Source: Runella sp. SP2
Lineage (GTDB): Bacteria; Bacteroidota; Bacteroidia; Cytophagales; Spirosomataceae
Reading direction: 5' to 3'
DNA: 64,000 nt
Assembly: GCF_003711225.1 (NCBI RefSeq)
Contig: NZ_CP031030.1
Coordinates: 4,712,001 to 4,776,000 of the forward strand
The translations under genes and the position numbers were made by a program. Below are positions 61,381-64,000 of the stretch, in pieces; within the stretch, counting starts at the first letter, position 1, and each line of letters starts with the position of its first letter. A model generated the notes under the pieces. It saw only the letters and a program-made list of their open reading frames with translations. It made no database searches and was not told the origin of the DNA.

Positions 61381-63318
61381 CTACGGCTTTGGAGCCGACT
61401 TAGGTGCTAGTGAGTTGATCCAAGCGGCAATTTTCAAGGCCTCTGCTCGAGGTACTTGAGGCATTGGCGCCATTGGCGTGGCATAATCTGGCCAGTTTTG
61501 AGGCTTAGGATTATAAATAAGCTCTACAATTTTTTCGTTTGAATACTTACGTTTTGCCACCTCTGTGTAAGCAGGACCCACTTGGCGTTTGTCAACCGCG
61601 TGGCAAGCCAAACACGTATTTTTGGCCAATAAAGGCTTAACTTCCTCAAATGTTGGTGCTTTACCCGATGCGGTTGTAGTTGCTTTTTTCTCCGTTGCTT
61701 TGGCAGTGGCTGTCGTTGTAGTAGCTGACGATTTTGTACTCATATCAGCGGCTTTCAACTTTTCTCCATCAGGCAAATTATGCAACGTGTAGAAAGCTGT
61801 TGGGTGTACCAACGACCAGTACGACGTAGAAGCACGCACGCCGTCAAGTTTCAATTCGTGGATGTAGTGCTCACGCAAGTTGTCCACCACAATACGCGCT
61901 TTCAAGCCATCTTCCGAGACTTTTACCCCTTTGATGGCACATTTAGCTTCGTTCACCGTCGGGCTTCCATAGACAGGATGGTACTTATAAGTAAAGCTAC
62001 GAACGGCATAAGAAGCTAAGTTTTCAGCCGATTTCTTATCTACTGGAAGGGTAAATTCGACTTCAAAACCATCAGGCATGGCACGAACCGCCTTCATTTC
62101 AAAGGGTGTTTTACCATTCCACACCAAACGCTGCAAACCTTGGTTAGCATCGCCCGACGAGCCCCAACCACGGTTGGTTTCTCCGATGTAAAGTGAACCG
62201 CCATCGTTGGCCCACGCCATACGCAATACCCCCGATTGGAAACCCGAACGGAAGTCAAATGCAGCTCCTTGGTATTCACCTTTTACTTTTTCTAGGAAAA
62301 CGCGCATCACTTTACTTTGTCCTTGGTCACCCACAAAAAGTTGGTTACTAAAAGGCCCGAATTTCCCGCCCGTTTGATCCGCCAAAATCTCAGCATTTGA
62401 GACTCCTAAGATACCATGAGGCAACCACACTGCTGGAAGTTGGGTTTCGGGATATTTTTTCTTCATGTCGGCCAACGTCAAAAACTTCTCATTTTGTACG
62501 TTTTCTGGCTTGATGGCATTTCCATTATTGTCACGCGTTTTACGTGGATCTACCATTGCATATACTTCTTCTTGGGTAATTTTGATGGGCGAGTTAGTAA
62601 GACTGTTAGCCCACTTCAAGCCCGCAGGGTGACCCATAAAAGCACCTTTTTTCACGTGCCAAATACCACCTGAACCCATCCAGTCGCCTTGGTTATCGTC
62701 ATAAAACAACTCACCATCCACCATTCCTAAACCGCAAGGAGAGCGAACGCCCGTTGCCCACGGTTCCATTTGGCCATCAGGCGTAATTTTAAAAATCCAA
62801 CCACGCAACGGGCGGCGGCTTTCGCCAGCCCACCACTCTTCGTCACCAAAAGCGACGTTACCCGATACAAAATACGAGCCGTCAGGGGCGATTTTTGGCC
62901 CAAAGCTGTATTCGTGGTAGTGCGAAGACAACGGCCAAGCGTAGATTGTTTCATAAACATCCGCTTTGCCATCGTGGTCTTTGTCAATCAATTTTGTCAA
63001 TTCTCCACGTTGTGCACAAACCATCGCGCCGTTTTGGTAAACAAGCCCTAAGATTTCGTGTAAGCCAGAGGCAAATTTTTTGTAGTACGGCTTCGAACCA
63101 GTAGGGTTTTCGAGCAACCAAACATCGCCTCGGCGCGTTCCAATGGCCAAACGACCATCAGGAAGGGTGGTCATCCCTCCTACTTCGAGCAATATACCCT
63201 CAGGAACGGGTGGGGTAACAATTTTGTAAAAATCTTCTTCCGAAGGGGACTCCTGCGCAAATGATACGCCTAAACTCAGTAAAAGGGAGGTGATTGTGCA
63301 GATAACTTGTTTTTTCAT
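61381..63318 (-). CDS. Exported beta-propeller (PQQ-dehydrogenase-like) protein with C-terminal cytochrome c domain
   Basis: 645 residues with a signal peptide (QVICTITSLLLSLGVSFAQ). Residues 30-410 look like a six-bladed propeller of the soluble glucose/sorbosone dehydrogenase type (GGMTTLPDGRLAIGTRRGDVW; SFGPKIAPDGSYFVSGN; WATGVRSPCGLGMVDGELFY; LFVGDQGQSKVMRVF). A beta-sandwich follows at about 420-520, then a Thr/Ala/Lys-rich linker, and a monoheme cytochrome c domain near 560-645 with NTCLACHAVDKRQVGP and a probable Met ligand in MAPMPQV. Similar proteins in Bacteroidota and Planctomycetota are thought to oxidise sugars or related compounds, but the substrate and PQQ binding cannot be confirmed here. 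It follows the Uma2-family gene by 2 bp. Confidence 0.8.
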   Translation of the reverse strand: MKKQVICTITSLLLSLGVSFAQESPSEEDFYKIVTPPVPEGILLEVGGMTTLPDGRLAIGTRRGDVWLLENPTGSKPYYKKFASGLHEILGLVYQNGAMVCAQRGELTKLIDKDHDGKADVYETIYAWPLSSHYHEYSFGPKIAPDGSYFVSGNVAFGDEEWWAGESRRPLRGWIFKITPDGQMEPWATGVRSPCGLGMVDGELFYDDNQGDWMGSGGIWHVKKGAFMGHPAGLKWANSLTNSPIKITQEEVYAMVDPRKTRDNNGNAIKPENVQNEKFLTLADMKKKYPETQLPAVWLPHGILGVSNAEILADQTGGKFGPFSNQLFVGDQGQSKVMRVFLEKVKGEYQGAAFDFRSGFQSGVLRMAWANDGGSLYIGETNRGWGSSGDANQGLQRLVWNGKTPFEMKAVRAMPDGFEVEFTLPVDKKSAENLASYAVRSFTYKYHPVYGSPTVNEAKCAIKGVKVSEDGLKARIVVDNLREHYIHELKLDGVRASTSYWSLVHPTAFYTLHNLPDGEKLKAADMSTKSSATTTTATAKATEKKATTTASGKAPTFEEVKPLLAKNTCLACHAVDKRQVGPAYTEVAKRKYSNEKIVELIYNPKPQNWPDYATPMAPMPQVPRAEALKIAAWINSLAPKSAPKP

Positions 63319-63320
63319 TA

Positions 63321-63905
63321 CTACGGTATTTCTAAGATATTGGTCAATACTACTTCAAAATCGACGAGAACGTCGTCGCCTGTTAGGGTTTCACTAAACA
63401 ATTTAGTTTCGATAGCCGCATACGGCCGATAGATGAATGTTCGTTGTTCACTCATGGCTACTAGCCAGCCCAATCGCACGCCATTGTCAATCCATTTTTG
63501 CATTTTTTGTTTCAAATCCTCCAAATTATCCGTGTCAGATTCTAACTCAAGCACAAAATCAGGGGCTAAATACGGAAACGATTTTTTTTCGGCGGTTGAT
63601 AACTCAGCCCAGCGTTCTTTCCGAATCCACGCCACGTCAGGAGCGCGCATGGAGCGATCGGGCAAGAAAAAACCGCCGTTAGAATCAATCACTTTTCCAG
63701 CTTTTGTACGGCGATTCCAAATACCTATTTCAGTATTCAATTCGCTGTTGTTAGAACTGGTTAGCAGATGGGTCGGAGACATATTGATAAAAATTTGTCC
63801 AAACTCGTTACGTTCTACCATCAAATCGGGGTTTGAAAGGCAGAAGTTTACCAATTCATCATCAGTAAATTGCTCGCGAGAAGGAAGATGCAATGGAATC
63901 AGCAT
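63321..63905 (-). CDS. Uma2-family (DUF820) PD-(D/E)XK nuclease
   Basis: 194 residues, family length. The restriction-fold core reads MRAPDVAWIRKERW (catalytic Asp), then APDFVLELESDTDNLEDLKQK with the ExE-type acidic residues, and ends VRLGWLVAMSEQRTFIYRP. Uma2 proteins occur in many copies in cyanobacteria and in several Bacteroidota; no biological target is established. It is 2 bp upstream of the propeller/cytochrome gene and probably co-transcribed with it by chance of arrangement rather than function. Confidence 0.9.
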   Translation of the reverse strand: MLIPLHLPSREQFTDDELVNFCLSNPDLMVERNEFGQIFINMSPTHLLTSSNNSELNTEIGIWNRRTKAGKVIDSNGGFFLPDRSMRAPDVAWIRKERWAELSTAEKKSFPYLAPDFVLELESDTDNLEDLKQKMQKWIDNGVRLGWLVAMSEQRTFIYRPYAAIETKLFSETLTGDDVLVDFEVVLTNILEIP

Positions 63906-63929
63906 GGGTTGCTATCAATTAGGAATCTC

Positions 63930-64000
63930 TCATTCGTTGAGCAAAGATAGAGAATCATTCCCAATTTCAGCCATCCAAGCCTTGAAACAACCACCTTTGG
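63930..64000 (-). CDS. Possible C-terminal fragment of a gene beyond the right edge
   Basis: One minus-strand frame is open from the window edge to a TGA at 63930-63932 and reads GGCFKAWMAEIGNDSLSLLNE, ending 24 bp before the Uma2-family start. The residue mix is protein-like and the spacing suits an operon, but about 23 codons are too few to identify or confirm it. Confidence 0.3.
   Translation of the reverse strand, partial: KGGCFKAWMAEIGNDSLSLLNE

Noticed and set aside
63321-63905. The Uma2 gene as a sign of a transposon or defence island
   Set aside because: No transposase, inverted repeats or defence partners are nearby; the family is often found singly in chromosomes.
1-64000. CRISPR arrays, rRNA genes, riboswitches, insertion sequences and a replication origin
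   Set aside because: I looked for regularly spaced short repeats, conserved rRNA segments and terminal inverted repeats with transposase genes on both strands and found none I could support.

Overview
The window looks like chromosomal DNA of a Bacteroidota bacterium, most likely order Cytophagales (a Runella/Spirosoma-type member; the genus is a guess). The reasons are: a type IX secretion (T9SS) adhesin with a gliding-motility-type C-terminal domain next to PorP- and PorE-like genes; an alternative complex III (act) plus caa3-type oxidase cluster in the typical Bacteroidota order; and promoters matching the Bacteroidota consensus TTG-N19..21-TAnnTTTG upstream of several genes. No phage, insertion sequence or CRISPR array is visible.

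Layout. 0-6 kb: an AT-rich accessory locus on the minus strand. It encodes a C39-like/VKOR/DsbA fusion, a GT1 glycosyltransferase, a decayed glycosyltransferase remnant, two tandem Cys-rich peptides with double-glycine leaders, and a TlpA-like thiol-disulfide protein. A divergent XRE regulator faces it across tandem operator-like repeats. I read it as an undescribed pathway for making and oxidatively folding secreted disulfide-rich peptides, possibly glycosylated. It is the most interesting region. 6-21.3 kb: PorE-like OmpA protein, PorP/SprF and a 3,898-codon repeat adhesin. 22-27 kb: a TolB-propeller/beta-barrel protein with a degenerate gluzincin domain, an FAD oxidoreductase and cytidylate kinase. 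27.4-28.6 kb: a small outer-membrane barrel and a TM2 protein on the plus strand.

28.5-49 kb: an almost unbroken minus-strand run of respiratory genes. The order of transcription is actABCDEF, coxB, coxA, ctaA, ctaB, two coxC-like genes, a subunit IV gene, a SCO-like protein without copper ligands, a DUF420 protein and a small CAMCKG protein. It continues into prmC, a LolA-like gene, an exported YidD-like gene and two membrane proteins with PGxGxxYAG motifs. Electrons would pass from quinol through ActABCDEF to cytochrome c and the oxidase, with heme A made by CtaB and CtaA.

49-52 kb: tRNA-Cys, rpsA and an HNH endonuclease. 52-58.3 kb: a TetR regulator and a TolC/MFP/RND efflux operon that share a duplicated operator. 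58.3-64 kb: M20 peptidase, dihydrofolate reductase, MscS channel, a beta-propeller/cytochrome c protein, a Uma2-family nuclease and probably the tail of one more gene at the right edge.

Where an in-frame upstream extension existed, I chose the start that puts a signal peptide or conserved domain at the N-terminus.
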